Shown here in pieces: positions 27,955 to 37,120 of a DNA stretch of 64,000 nucleotides (position 1 is its first letter; every line of letters begins with the position of its first letter). This DNA comes from an uncultured Bacteroidales bacterium (GTDB lineage: Bacteria > Bacteroidota > Bacteroidia > Bacteroidales > Bacteroidaceae). The notes under the pieces were generated by a model. That model had not been told where the DNA came from and ran no database searches. It saw only the letters and a program-made list of their open reading frames with translations. A program made the position numbers and the translations under genes. The stretch is from the NCBI GenBank assembly GCA_945787885.1, contig CALZJF010000008.1, positions 1-64,000 on the forward strand, written 5' to 3'.

Positions 27955-28797
27955 ATGCGACTAATAAAAATGACGGGAGGCCTTGGCAATCAGATGTTCA
28001 TCTACGCCATGTATCTGCAAATGAAACAGCTGTTTCCTGATACGCGCATTGACCTCTCTGACATGCAGCACTATCATGCCCACTACGGCTACGAGATGCA
28101 CAAGGTCTTCAATCTACCCAAAGAGGAGTTTTGCATCAATCAGACACTGAAAAAAATCATTGAGTTCTGCGTTTTCAAGACTATCCTCGAGCGCAAACAG
28201 AACGGGAGTCTGACCCCCTACCGCCAGCCATACGCCTGGCCATTCATCTATTTCAAGGGGTTCTACCAGTCTGAAAGATACTTTGAAGAGGTGAGACCTC
28301 TGGTACGACAGCAATTCACCTTCAATATGGCCATCATCAACGATGCCAGCCGCGCCATGGTGGAGAAAATAGATGCGGATGCCCACGCCGTATCACTCCA
28401 CGTTAGACGCGGCGACTATCTGCTACCGAAATTTTGGAAATCAACGGGCAGCGTCTGCAGCCTGAACTACTATATGCGTGCCATTGACACCATACTTTCC
28501 ACTGACCCTGCGGCATCTTTCTACATTTTCTCAGACGATATGGCATGGGTGAAAGAGAATCTTCGCATATCGAACGCCACTTATGTGGATTTCAACAAGG
28601 CCGATGACAGTTGGCAGGACATGATGCTTATGAGCCACTGTCGCCATCACATCATCTGCAACAGCACCTTCAGCTGGTGGGGAGCTTGGCTGTCTCAGCA
28701 CGCCGATGGCATTGTCATCGCTCCAGAAAGATGGTTCAACGGGACTGACGCGCCGCATATTTGTCCGGAAAGATGGACAAAGGTGGCTGTGGACTAA
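27955..28797 (+). CDS. GT11-like alpha-1,2-fucosyltransferase
   Basis: A 280-residue protein of family GT11: GGLGNQMFIYAMYLQMK near the start, the donor-binding HVRRGDYLLP in the middle, and ICNSTFSWWGAWLSQHADGIVIAPERWF near the end, all hallmarks of GDP-fucose-dependent alpha-1,2-fucosyltransferases. Some family members transfer galactose instead. It closes the four-gene cassette and suggests a fucosylated surface glycan, which in gut or oral Bacteroidales can mimic host structures. Confidence 0.92.
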   Translation: MRLIKMTGGLGNQMFIYAMYLQMKQLFPDTRIDLSDMQHYHAHYGYEMHKVFNLPKEEFCINQTLKKIIEFCVFKTILERKQNGSLTPYRQPYAWPFIYFKGFYQSERYFEEVRPLVRQQFTFNMAIINDASRAMVEKIDADAHAVSLHVRRGDYLLPKFWKSTGSVCSLNYYMRAIDTILSTDPAASFYIFSDDMAWVKENLRISNATYVDFNKADDSWQDMMLMSHCRHHIICNSTFSWWGAWLSQHADGIVIAPERWFNGTDAPHICPERWTKVAVD

Positions 28798-28821
28798 TCT
28801 GCAACAAAAGATTTCTGGAAT

Positions 28822-29232
28822 ATGATTACATACAACTCCTACAGCAACCTTATGCCACAGACGAACACAGTGGCACTTACGGCATGGATAGAGAAGATAG
28901 CAAGGCACTATGACAAGAGGATAGGGAACATCAACTACATCTTCTGCACCGACGAAGAAATCCTCGATGTCAATCGTCAATACCTCAACCACGACTACTA
29001 TACCGACATCATCACCTTTGACTATTGCGCCCACGACATCCTCTCTGGCGATCTCTATATCAGCCTCGACACGGTGAAATCGAATGCCGAAGAATTGGGG
29101 AAAGACTTCGATGAGGAGTTTCATCGCGTAGTCATTCATGGCATTCTGCACTTGGTGGGCATCAACGACAAGGGGCCTGGCGAGCGCGAAATCATGGAGG
29201 CTGCTGAAGACGAGGCCTTAGCTCTGCTCTGA
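28822..29232 (+). CDS. ybeY: Endoribonuclease / rRNA maturation factor YbeY
   Basis: A 136-residue YbeY, a metal-dependent RNase for 16S rRNA 3'-end processing and ribosome quality control. The zinc motif HRVVIHGILHLVGINDKG keeps the first two His. The third His of the classical HGxLHLxGYDH is replaced in NDKG; I recall a similar change in other Bacteroidetes YbeY but did not check it. NYIFCTDEEILDVNRQYLNHDYYTDIITFDY is the other conserved block. It ends at a strong terminator. Confidence 0.9.
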   Translation: MITYNSYSNLMPQTNTVALTAWIEKIARHYDKRIGNINYIFCTDEEILDVNRQYLNHDYYTDIITFDYCAHDILSGDLYISLDTVKSNAEELGKDFDEEFHRVVIHGILHLVGINDKGPGEREIMEAAEDEALALL

Positions 29233-29298
29233 ACATAGGCGGAATTGTTCCAGCACACACAGAAAAGAGAGATGGAGCTGAAGCCGGAGCGTAAAGAC

Positions 29299-29346
29299 AA
29301 AAGGATTGGGGTCAGACACCAGATGGTGCCTGACCCCAATCCTTTT
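29299..29346. terminator. Bidirectional terminator, ybeY / AAA copy 3
   Basis: A 22-bp stem (29299-29320 with 29325-29346) with core GATTGGGGTCAG and one internal mismatch region, flanked by AAAA and TTTTTATTT. It serves both converging genes; its right arm touches the stop codon of the AAA gene. Confidence 0.9.
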
Positions 29347-30926
29347 TATTTCACACGGAAATGCTCTATTTTGCAAGTATGCTGCTTGGTCTCACGGTCG
29401 TAGTTGATGCCCACGAGGAGCACTTCGCCTGTGTATTCCGCTATCTTCGCTGGGTATTGCTTCCGCTTGATTTGGTCGATGGCGGTGTCGGCGGTGTGGT
29501 TGAATTTCAATTCTATGATGAGGGCGGGCTTCTCGACATTGCGGCGCGGAATCATCACAAGGTCAGCATAGCCCTTGCCCGTGGCATATTCGCGATGGAT
29601 GATATATTCGTTGCGCGCCCATATATAGGCGATAGTCAGAACGCAGGCGAGGGAGTTCTCATCGTTATAGGAGAGGATGCTCGTGTTTTCATCATGAGCC
29701 ACGTCGATGGTCCGCGCCACTGCTTCTTCATTTCCAGCGATGGTGGCAGCAAGCAGGGATTTTGAGTCTTGAAGGGTCTTTGCCACAGATGCCCATGAAG
29801 TAGCTTTGATGGCCTTGTTCATTTCGTCCGCCACCTCCTTATTGGGGATGTAACACTGCTGACGCTCTGAATCGTAAGCAAGGTAGCCAAGGTGTATCAG
29901 CACCGTGAGAACATCGTCTTTACTTCTCACAATGCGCATGTCGTTCAGGAACTCCGTGGTATCTACATCTACCGACTCTCCTGCGAACATACGGATAACA
30001 TCGTCTTTCAGACCATCGAAGTTCATCTCTATGTAAGTCCTTACAGAATCGTAGGCACTCGTCGTCGTCCAGTAGCTGCCATACGATTCCATATTGATAG
30101 CCTTGATGACTGAATAGGGATTGAACATGTGCGATGCCTTGCCGATGCGATACCCATCGTACCAGCTTTCCATCTCTGCCATGTCCGCCCCGTGTTTTTT
30201 GCAAAGAGACACCACTTCATCGTAAGTAAATCCAAGCGTCGTGGCCATCTTTCCCGGACGAATCATCGAGTATTCGCAGAAATTGTTCAACGCCGACTCC
30301 GTATTATATCGCTTGATGGGCAGAATGCCTGTAAGGTATGCCCCTGCAAACACCTCGTTTGAGCTAACACCCTTGAAGAGACGGCGCAACAAATCTACGT
30401 AGGCCGTAGTTATATACTCGTCATCTCCCATCTCTCGCAATATAGCATCCCACTCATCGATAATCATGATGAAGCGCTCGCCGGTGTTTTCGCTGATGCG
30501 ATAAAGGCAATTCATCAAATCATCGCGCTCCTTGACCTTTGTTTCAGGAAAAACATCCAGAATATCAGACATTACATCCTGCTGAATGAAAGACACTATA
30601 TCTCGTTCCCTACGGTATCTGGTGGTAAACTCTGACATATCGAGGCAAATCACATGGTATTGGTTGAGATACGTCAGAAACGAGTCCGCATTTTCTGCCT
30701 CCAATCCCTTAAAGAGTTCGCCCGAATTGCACGACTTGTCATAGTAGGCACAGAGCATCTTGGCCGCCATCGACTTACCAAAACGGCGGCAACGCGTCAC
30801 GCAACTATAACGACTCTCTGAATTGAGCGTAGCGTTGATGATTGGTATCAACGAGGACTTATCGACATACTCATGAGCGACGATGTCGCGAAATGCCTGA
30901 TTACCTTTATTGATATATAAACCCAT
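29346..30926 (-). CDS. AAA-ATPase_like/PD-(D/E)XK nuclease-like protein, copy 3
   Basis: A 526-residue third paralogue, the same length as copies 1 and 2. CRRFGKS, FIMIIDEWDAI and the nuclease-like IELKFN are conserved. The N-terminal 200 residues and the region of about 305-390 are clearly diverged from copies 1-2 (for example MGLYINKGNQAFRDIVAHEY). The middle (residues about 209-303) is identical at DNA level to copy 1. The start at 30926 aligns with the paralogues. Function is not known. The promoter word upstream is the same as for copy 2. Confidence 0.88.
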   Translation of the reverse strand: MGLYINKGNQAFRDIVAHEYVDKSSLIPIINATLNSESRYSCVTRCRRFGKSMAAKMLCAYYDKSCNSGELFKGLEAENADSFLTYLNQYHVICLDMSEFTTRYRRERDIVSFIQQDVMSDILDVFPETKVKERDDLMNCLYRISENTGERFIMIIDEWDAILREMGDDEYITTAYVDLLRRLFKGVSSNEVFAGAYLTGILPIKRYNTESALNNFCEYSMIRPGKMATTLGFTYDEVVSLCKKHGADMAEMESWYDGYRIGKASHMFNPYSVIKAINMESYGSYWTTTSAYDSVRTYIEMNFDGLKDDVIRMFAGESVDVDTTEFLNDMRIVRSKDDVLTVLIHLGYLAYDSERQQCYIPNKEVADEMNKAIKATSWASVAKTLQDSKSLLAATIAGNEEAVARTIDVAHDENTSILSYNDENSLACVLTIAYIWARNEYIIHREYATGKGYADLVMIPRRNVEKPALIIELKFNHTADTAIDQIKRKQYPAKIAEYTGEVLLVGINYDRETKQHTCKIEHFRVK

Positions 30927-30968
30927 GACAAATATCTGACTACAGGAGAGATAAGCCTGCAATTCGCA

Positions 30969-30977
30969 GCAAAAATA
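30969..30977 (-). promoter_or_regulatory. Putative promoter of AAA copy 3
   Basis: Minus-strand TATTTTTGC, 43 bp upstream of the start codon, matching the position of the word before copy 2. Confidence 0.6.
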
Positions 30978-31202
30978 CAAAAAAAGGAGCGAAAAAAGAT
31001 GACTTTGCGGAAAGAATGTAGGCAGAACGCACTCTCACGGCCTTTCAAACGTATCACCACGGACAGAAACATAATGGACGGGGTGAAGAAACACTGGCAC
31101 GACGACGCACTTCTGCACGTTCGCAAGGCATAAGATTTCCTATACATATATATATAAGGAGAGGGGTGGAGGGGGAAACGATGGGCGTTTTTAATAGAAA
31201 AA

Positions 31203-31235
31203 TTTGGAGATTCACATAAAAGGGCGTAATTTTGC
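31203..31235 (+). promoter_or_regulatory. Consensus promoter without an evident downstream gene
   Basis: TTTG (31203-31206), 20 bp, then TAATTTTGC (31227-31235), a full match to the Bacteroidetes -33/-7 pattern. No gene is recognised downstream before array C and topA, so it may drive topA from about 520 bp away, a small RNA, or a lost gene. Confidence 0.6.
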
Positions 31236-31354
31236 CGCCACAAAAATTGCATCCGTACGCCTTGCGAACACGATGCTCACGGTAAAAAATGCAGCCAAAA
31301 GTAGGCAATGAATATTAGTCGCATGTTTGTGTGTGCCATTTGCATGCAGGTTCT

Positions 31355-31412
31355 TGTCTTGAAACAAAGGAATATGGCGCAGGCCATAACGATTTTACAA
31401 GGCAAAGATACG
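31355..31412 (+). repeat. Degenerate short intergenic repeat, copy 1
   Basis: GTCTTGAAACAAAGGA followed by an AT.GCG..GCCAT block and a CAAGGCAAAGATACGC block. The same order of blocks recurs at about 34364-34425. Possibly the scar of an old mobile element. Confidence 0.45.
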
Positions 31413-31492
31413 CAATGAGGGATATTCAAGCATAAACACTATCATGACTCCTGCCAAGCAAGTCGCAAGAATTAGTTTCCGGCAAATGCCAA

Positions 31493-31670
31493 ATGTGCAG
31501 CCGTGGCGAAAACACGGGGCTTTTCAAGCCTTCCACATAGCTCCCGCTTCGCAAGCAATCACTTTCCCCCCTCCAAGTGATTGCTTTGCCCCCATGAAAT
31601 GGTCATTTTGCCCTTCAAAATGGTCACTTTCAGACGAAATGTAACGTAGGAGTAAGGCATCTTACCGTAA
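31493..31670 (+). repeat. 22-bp-period palindrome array, locus C (four units)
   Basis: Aligned unit positions are 31556, 31578, 31600 and 31621 (22, 22, 21 bp). Cores include AAGTGATTGCTTT, AAATGGTCATTTT and AAAATGGTCACTTT, with CCCCC spacers. The left flank ATGTGCAGCCGTGGCGAAAA to CTCCCGCTTCGC and the right flank CAGACGAAATG to AAGGCATCTTAC match locus D closely. It ends about 90 bp before topA, in the same orientation. Confidence 0.85.
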
Positions 31671-31756
31671 ACTAACTTTCATCACCTACACACATGCTTG
31701 TTTTATCGCCTACTTGCCAAGCATGCACATAGCCTAACCATACCGATTCATAGACC

Positions 31757-34111
31757 ATGCAAAAGAATTTAGTGATCGTGGAGAGCCCTGCCAAGGCCAA
31801 GACGATAGAACGCTTTCTCGGCAAAGACTACAAAGTCATGTCGAGTTTCGGACATATCAGAGATTTGAAGAAGAGGAACTTTGGCATCGACCTCAAGACC
31901 TTCACTCCCGAATACGAGATACCGAGCGACAAACGCAACGTCGTAGAGAGCCTGCGCAGCGAGGCAAAGAAAGCCGACGCTGTATGGCTTGCCTCCGATG
32001 AAGACCGCGAGGGAGAAGCCATCAGCTGGCATCTGGCGGAGGTGTTGCACTTAGACCCTGCCACCGCACGACGCATCGTGTTTCACGAAATCACGAAGCC
32101 TGCCATCCTGGCTGCCATCGAAAACCCTCGCACCATCGACCTCAACCTCGTGAATGCCCAGCAGGCACGGCGCGTGCTGGACCGTCTCGTCGGGTTCAAG
32201 CTCAGTCCGGTGCTTTGGCGAAAGGTGCAGCCGAACCTCTCAGCAGGCCGCGTACAGAGCGTCGCGGTGCGTCTTATCGTCGAGCGCGAACGTGAAATTC
32301 AGCAGTTTCAGAGCGAAAGCGCATTCAGGGTAGCGGCCATCTTCATCACGGAAGGGGCTGACGGACAGCGTTCGACACTGAAAGCCACGCTGAACACGAA
32401 CTTCAAGACGGAAGACGAGGCGCGCAACTTCCTGGAGCTATGCAGAAGCGCCAAGTTCAGCGTCAGCAGCGTGCAGAAACGCCCCACGCACCGATACCCC
32501 GCACCACCCTTCACGACCTCAACACTACAACAGGAGGCAGCACACAAGCTGGGATTCCCCGTTTCGCTCACGATGCGAGTGGCGCAGGCTCTATACGAGG
32601 CGGGTCTGATCACCTATATGCGTACCGACTCGACGAATCTTTCCACCCTCTGCCTCAACACCTGCGGACCCGTCATTGAGGAAATGGCGGGAAAGGGTTA
32701 CCACAAACGCCGCAACTACCATACGCACAGCAAAGGAGCGCAGGAGGCTCACGAGGCAATACGCCCCACCGACCTGCGACAAAGCACAATACAGGGCACC
32801 ATTCAGGAGCGCAGACTCTACGAACTGATATGGAAACGCACCATCGCCTGCCAAATGGCGGATGCCGAACTGGAGAAGACGACGGTGAACATTGCCATCG
32901 AGGGCATGACGCAAGAGTTTACGGCCACGGGCGAAGTCGTTTCGTTCGACGGATTCTTGCGCGTCTATCGCGAAACACAGCAAGACGCTGAGGAAAACGA
33001 AGAAGGACGACTGCTGCCACCCATGGTGGAGGGGCAGGCTCTGCAAATCGAAGAGATAGCCGCCACTGAACGTTTCTCGCAGCCGCCCGCACGCTATAAC
33101 GAAGCAGCACTCGTGAGGCAACTGGAAGAGTTAGGCATCGGCCGACCTTCCACCTACGCCCCCACTATCTCCACCATTCAGCAGCGCGAATATGTGAGAC
33201 GCGGAGAAAGCGATGGCACACGACGAGAATACAACGTGCTGACGCTGAGAGACAATGCCATCGCGAAGACCATACGCGAAGAAAACACGGGCGGGAACCG
33301 CGGACGACTCGTACCAACGGATGTCGGGACCATCGTCACCGACTTCCTCATGGAGCATTTCCCCATCATCATGGACTATAACTTCACGGCCAACGTGGAG
33401 CAGGAATTTGACAACATCGCCGAGGGCAACGAGGAATGGGGCGACCTCATCCGCCATTTCTACGCAGATTTCAACCCTTCGGTGGAAGCCGTCATTGCTG
33501 AACGGACAGACCACAAGGTAGGAGAACGCGAGCTGGGCATTGACCCCGCAAGCGGAAAGACCGTGACCGTGAAGATTGGACGCTTCGGCCCCATGGTACA
33601 GATAGGCAGCATGGAGGACAACGATGCGGAGAAACCACGATTTGCAAAGCTCACGAAGTCGCAGTCTATAGCTTCCATCACCCTCGAAGAGGCACTTGAC
33701 CTCTTCAGACTGCCCCGCACATTAGGGGAATATGAGGGCGAAGAGGTGCGTGTAGGAACCGGCAACTATGGCCCATACGTGAAATTCCACAACAAATACA
33801 CCTCGCTGGCGAAGGACGATGATCCCTATAGCATTACCTTGGAACGCGCCATCGAAATCATCGAACAGGCACGCGAGGCAGAGCGCAAAAGCCACCTGAA
33901 GACATTCGACGAAGAACCGGGACTGGAGATTCGCAACGGACGCTTCGGGCCTTATCTCGTCTTCAACGGCACGAACTATCATATTCCGAAGCAGCAGGCA
34001 GAGCGCGCGGCTGACCTCACCTTAGAGGAGTGCAGAAGCATCATCGAAGCTGAGAAGACGAGGACTTCGAATCGCAAAGGCAAGACGCGCCGCACGAAAA
34101 GCAATTCCTGA
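31757..34111 (+). CDS. topA: DNA topoisomerase I
   Basis: A 784-residue type IA topoisomerase that relaxes negative supercoils. The Toprim domain begins KNLVIVESPAKAKTIERFLG with SDEDREGEAISWHLAE. The active-site tyrosine lies in GLITYMRTDSTNLS. LVRQLEELGIGRPSTYAPTI is the family motif. The C-terminus has repeated basic Gly-Arg-Phe-Gly-Pro units (KIGRFGPMVQIG, GNYGPYVKFHNKYTSL, RNGRFGPYLVFNG) instead of four-cysteine zinc fingers. It is a single-gene unit preceded by array C and followed by a 191-bp foldback element. Confidence 0.97.
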   Translation: MQKNLVIVESPAKAKTIERFLGKDYKVMSSFGHIRDLKKRNFGIDLKTFTPEYEIPSDKRNVVESLRSEAKKADAVWLASDEDREGEAISWHLAEVLHLDPATARRIVFHEITKPAILAAIENPRTIDLNLVNAQQARRVLDRLVGFKLSPVLWRKVQPNLSAGRVQSVAVRLIVEREREIQQFQSESAFRVAAIFITEGADGQRSTLKATLNTNFKTEDEARNFLELCRSAKFSVSSVQKRPTHRYPAPPFTTSTLQQEAAHKLGFPVSLTMRVAQALYEAGLITYMRTDSTNLSTLCLNTCGPVIEEMAGKGYHKRRNYHTHSKGAQEAHEAIRPTDLRQSTIQGTIQERRLYELIWKRTIACQMADAELEKTTVNIAIEGMTQEFTATGEVVSFDGFLRVYRETQQDAEENEEGRLLPPMVEGQALQIEEIAATERFSQPPARYNEAALVRQLEELGIGRPSTYAPTISTIQQREYVRRGESDGTRREYNVLTLRDNAIAKTIREENTGGNRGRLVPTDVGTIVTDFLMEHFPIIMDYNFTANVEQEFDNIAEGNEEWGDLIRHFYADFNPSVEAVIAERTDHKVGERELGIDPASGKTVTVKIGRFGPMVQIGSMEDNDAEKPRFAKLTKSQSIASITLEEALDLFRLPRTLGEYEGEEVRVGTGNYGPYVKFHNKYTSLAKDDDPYSITLERAIEIIEQAREAERKSHLKTFDEEPGLEIRNGRFGPYLVFNGTNYHIPKQQAERAADLTLEECRSIIEAEKTRTSNRKGKTRRTKSNS

Positions 34112-34137
34112 CAAGATTAGGTGATACCAGTCAGCCA

Positions 34138-34328
34138 AGGTAGGTTCTATAAATTAGCTTGCGATGTATTTGCGACTATCGTGCCGTAGGTTTTTGTTTT
34201 TCACGAGGGAGCGTAGCGGGCTACGTGACTGAATGAAAGACAAAACCCTACGGTGCGAGAGGCGTGAAGACATCCAAGTAAAACAGAAACACTGCCTTAC
34301 ATTGAAAACTAATTTATAGAACCTACCT
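34138..34328 (+). mobile_element. 191-bp MITE-like foldback element, copy M2
   Basis: Nearly identical to M1, same orientation and exactly 191 bp from AGGTAGGTTCTAT to ATAGAACCTACCT. The hairpin interior is retained (GTCTTTCA is GTTTTTCA here). It lies 26 bp after the topA stop and could act as its transcript end. Confidence 0.85.
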
Positions 34329-34363
34329 CTAATGTTAGTCTGATCTGCTTGAATGCTGATTTA

Positions 34364-34425
34364 GTCTTGAAACAAAGGAGCATTGCGAGCCATGCGACAG
34401 CTTCCAAGACAAAAGGATGCGCCAA
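34364..34425 (+). repeat. Degenerate short intergenic repeat, copy 2
   Basis: GTCTTGAAACAAAGGA, then CATTGCGAGCCAT and a CCAAGACAAAAGGATGCGCC block, parallel to 31355-31412. It lies between M2 and aroK. Confidence 0.45.
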
Positions 34426-34488
34426 AAGGGTGCTCAACCATGCAAGCCATAATAATTCGTAGTATAAACCTACTTATCCACTAACGGC

Positions 34489-35025
34489 ATGAAGTGCATC
34501 GCCTTAATAGGATATATGTGTGTGGGCAAGACGACCATCGGAAAGGCTCTCGCCCAACACCTCGGCATGAGGTTTTACGATCTCGACTGGTACATCGAAC
34601 TCCGCTTTCGCCGCAAAATCGCTGACATCTTTGCACAAGAGGGCGAAGCAAAGTTTCGAGACATGGAGCAGCGCATGCTACACGAAGTGGCTGCATTTGA
34701 GGATATCGTGCTTAGCTGTGGCGGAGGTACGCCTACGTGGGGCGACAACATGGAATTCCTGAATGCCAACACGGAAACCATCTTCCTGAAAGCTACGCCG
34801 GAAACCATCTTGGCACACCTGCAAATGGCGCGAGGCAACCGCCCTTTGTTGGCAGGGAAAAGCCAAGAGGAGCTGGAGCAATACGTCAGGGCACAGCTGG
34901 CAGAGCGGGAGAGGCACTACGAACAAGCTGCCCACACCATCGACATCAGCATCCTGGATACGCACCGGAAAATCAATGACGTCGTGGAACGTATTGCTGC
35001 ACAACTGCCGCTGACCGCGGAATGA
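34489..35025 (+). CDS. aroK: Shikimate kinase
   Basis: A 178-residue shikimate kinase of the aromatic amino acid pathway. The P-loop is GYMCVGKT (8-15). The shikimate-binding FYDLDWYIE and FRDMEQRML follow (the Arg of FR..E is conserved), then LSCGGGTPTW and the lid RGNRPLL. Length is typical. It is followed 57 bp later by speA. Confidence 0.95.
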   Translation: MKCIALIGYMCVGKTTIGKALAQHLGMRFYDLDWYIELRFRRKIADIFAQEGEAKFRDMEQRMLHEVAAFEDIVLSCGGGTPTWGDNMEFLNANTETIFLKATPETILAHLQMARGNRPLLAGKSQEELEQYVRAQLAERERHYEQAAHTIDISILDTHRKINDVVERIAAQLPLTAE

Positions 35026-35082
35026 CAGCCAACCATTTATACTTTACTTTGAACAAACCTACCAAACAGCATACCACCGCCC

Positions 35083-36975
35083 ATGAGAAAGTGGAGAATC
35101 GAAGACTCTGAAGAGCTGTACAACATCAAAGGATGGGGTGTCAACTACTTTGGCATCAACGACAAAGGCCATGCCTACGTACGTCCGCGAAAAGACGAAG
35201 TACAAATCGACCTGACCGACGTGATGGAGGACCTGAAATATGCCGACATCACGGCTCCCGTGCTGCTGAGATTTCCTGACATTCTGAACAATCGCATAGA
35301 AAAGACGGCGGCTTGCTTTGCTAAAGCCGAACGAGAATACGATTATAAAGGCGAACATTTCATCGTCTATCCCATCAAGGTCAATCAGATGCGTCCCGTC
35401 GTTGAGGAGATTATCTCCCACGGCAAGAAGTATAACCTCGGCCTGGAGTGTGGTTCGAAGCCGGAACTCCATGCCGTGCTGGCAACGAACATGGACTCTG
35501 ACAGCATCATCGTCTGCAACGGGCACAAAGACCAGAACTTTATCGAACTGGCACTGCTGGCGCAGAAGATGGGCAAGCGCGTGTTTCTCGTCATAGAAAA
35601 GCTCCCCGAACTCGACATCATAGCACGTACGGCCGACAAGCTGGGCGTGCGGCCCAACCTCGGCATACGCATCAAGCTCGCAAGCAGAGGCACGGGAAAA
35701 TGGGAAGAGAGCGGCGGCGACGCCTCGAAGTTCGGACTCAACAGCACCGAACTGCTTCAGGCTATCCACAAACTCGACGAACTCGAACTGCGAGACTGCT
35801 TCAAACTCATACATTTCCACATCGGCAGCCAGATTACTAAGATTCGCACCGTCAGCATAGCTCTCAAAGAGATGGCGCAATACTATGTGCAACTGAGGAA
35901 GATGGGGTTCGGCATCGATTTTGTTGACTGCGGAGGCGGACTGGGCGTGGACTACGACGGAACGCGCAGCAGCAACTCGGAATCTTCGGTCAATTACAGC
36001 GTGCAGGAATATGTGAACGACATCGTATATACGCTCTCTGATGCTGCCAACACGAACCAGATTCCTCATCCGAACATCATCACTGAGGGCGGACGCTCGC
36101 TGACAGCTCACCACTCCGTGCTGATTCTCGATGTGCTGGAGACGGTGAGCGTGCCGCACATGCCCGAAGATTTCGTGCCGACGGAGAACGACCACAAACT
36201 CGTCCACGAGCTGAACAACATCTGGGACAAACTCTCCACGCGCTCCATGCTGGAAGACTGGCACGACGCGCAGGACATCCGCGAAGAAGCCCTCGACCTC
36301 TTCCGACACGGACTGCTCGACCTCAAGACGAGGGCACAGATAGAATCGCTCTACTGGAGCATCAGCCACGAAATCAGCGAACTGGCTCACCACCAGAAGC
36401 ACTGCCCCGACGAACTGCGGAAGCTCGACAAGACAATGGCAGAGAAATATTTCTGCAACTTCAGCATTTTCCAAAGTTTGCCAGACCATTGGGCGCTCGA
36501 CCAGCTCTTCCCCATCATGCCCATACAGCGGCTTGACGAACGCCCCATGCGGAGTGCGACGCTGCAAGACATTTCATGCGACTCCGATGGCAAGATCGGA
36601 GCCTACGTCAATCATGACCACCAGACGAATTACATACCGCTCCACGAGCTGCGGCCTGGCGAACACTATTATATAGGCGTGTTCCTCGTAGGTGCCTACC
36701 AAGAGATTTTGGGCAACATGCACAACCTCTTTGGCGACACGAATGCCGTACACATCTCCATTGACGGCGACACATACAGTATCGACAAGACCATTGACGG
36801 CGAAACCGTGGCCGACGTGCTGGAATACGTGCAGTACGACCCGAAACACTTGGTCAGACGCTTGGAGAGCTGGGTGTCCGGTGCGGTGAAAGAAGGCAAG
36901 ATTACCACTGAGGAGGGCAAAGAGTTCATCAGCAACTACCGCGCTGGCCTCTATGGATATACGTATTTAGAGTAA
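35083..36975 (+). CDS. speA: Biosynthetic arginine decarboxylase
   Basis: A 630-residue fold-III PLP enzyme of the SpeA family, converting arginine to agmatine for polyamine synthesis. The PLP lysine lies in VYPIKVNQMRPVVEEI (Lys99). FHIGSQITKIRT, DCGGGLGVDYDGTRS and TEGGRSLTAHHSVLI are family motifs. Length is normal. A hairpin terminator follows about 35 bp after the stop. Confidence 0.96.
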   Translation: MRKWRIEDSEELYNIKGWGVNYFGINDKGHAYVRPRKDEVQIDLTDVMEDLKYADITAPVLLRFPDILNNRIEKTAACFAKAEREYDYKGEHFIVYPIKVNQMRPVVEEIISHGKKYNLGLECGSKPELHAVLATNMDSDSIIVCNGHKDQNFIELALLAQKMGKRVFLVIEKLPELDIIARTADKLGVRPNLGIRIKLASRGTGKWEESGGDASKFGLNSTELLQAIHKLDELELRDCFKLIHFHIGSQITKIRTVSIALKEMAQYYVQLRKMGFGIDFVDCGGGLGVDYDGTRSSNSESSVNYSVQEYVNDIVYTLSDAANTNQIPHPNIITEGGRSLTAHHSVLILDVLETVSVPHMPEDFVPTENDHKLVHELNNIWDKLSTRSMLEDWHDAQDIREEALDLFRHGLLDLKTRAQIESLYWSISHEISELAHHQKHCPDELRKLDKTMAEKYFCNFSIFQSLPDHWALDQLFPIMPIQRLDERPMRSATLQDISCDSDGKIGAYVNHDHQTNYIPLHELRPGEHYYIGVFLVGAYQEILGNMHNLFGDTNAVHISIDGDTYSIDKTIDGETVADVLEYVQYDPKHLVRRLESWVSGAVKEGKITTEEGKEFISNYRAGLYGYTYLE

Positions 36976-37010
36976 CCTCCCTCCGTCCTCTGGATTATCC
37001 TCCCGGACGG

Positions 37011-37053
37011 AAAGACCGGGCATGTCCCCTATGTGGCATCGTCCGGTCTTTTT
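37011..37053 (+). terminator. Terminator after speA
   Basis: Stem AAAGACCGG (37011-37019) with CCGGTCTTT (37043-37051) and a partly paired loop, continuing into five T. Confidence 0.82.
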
Positions 37054-37120
37054 GCTATAGGAGAAAATGAAAATTGGGCGAGCCCCATTTGTTCTTTTGA
37101 ACACCCTTAGCAGAAATACT

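Larger units (their letters stand above)
30927..31756. other. Gene-poor region between AAA copy 3 and topA
   Basis: 830 bp without a convincing gene. It contains the minus-strand AAA copy 3 promoter, a consensus plus-strand promoter with no gene behind it (31203-31235), a degenerate short repeat shared with 34.4 kb, and the palindrome array C just before topA. TAACTTTC at 31673-31680 may be the topA promoter. Confidence 0.6.

Noticed and set aside
35059..36567. 502-codon open frame on the minus strand
   Set aside because: Antisense shadow of speA without family features.
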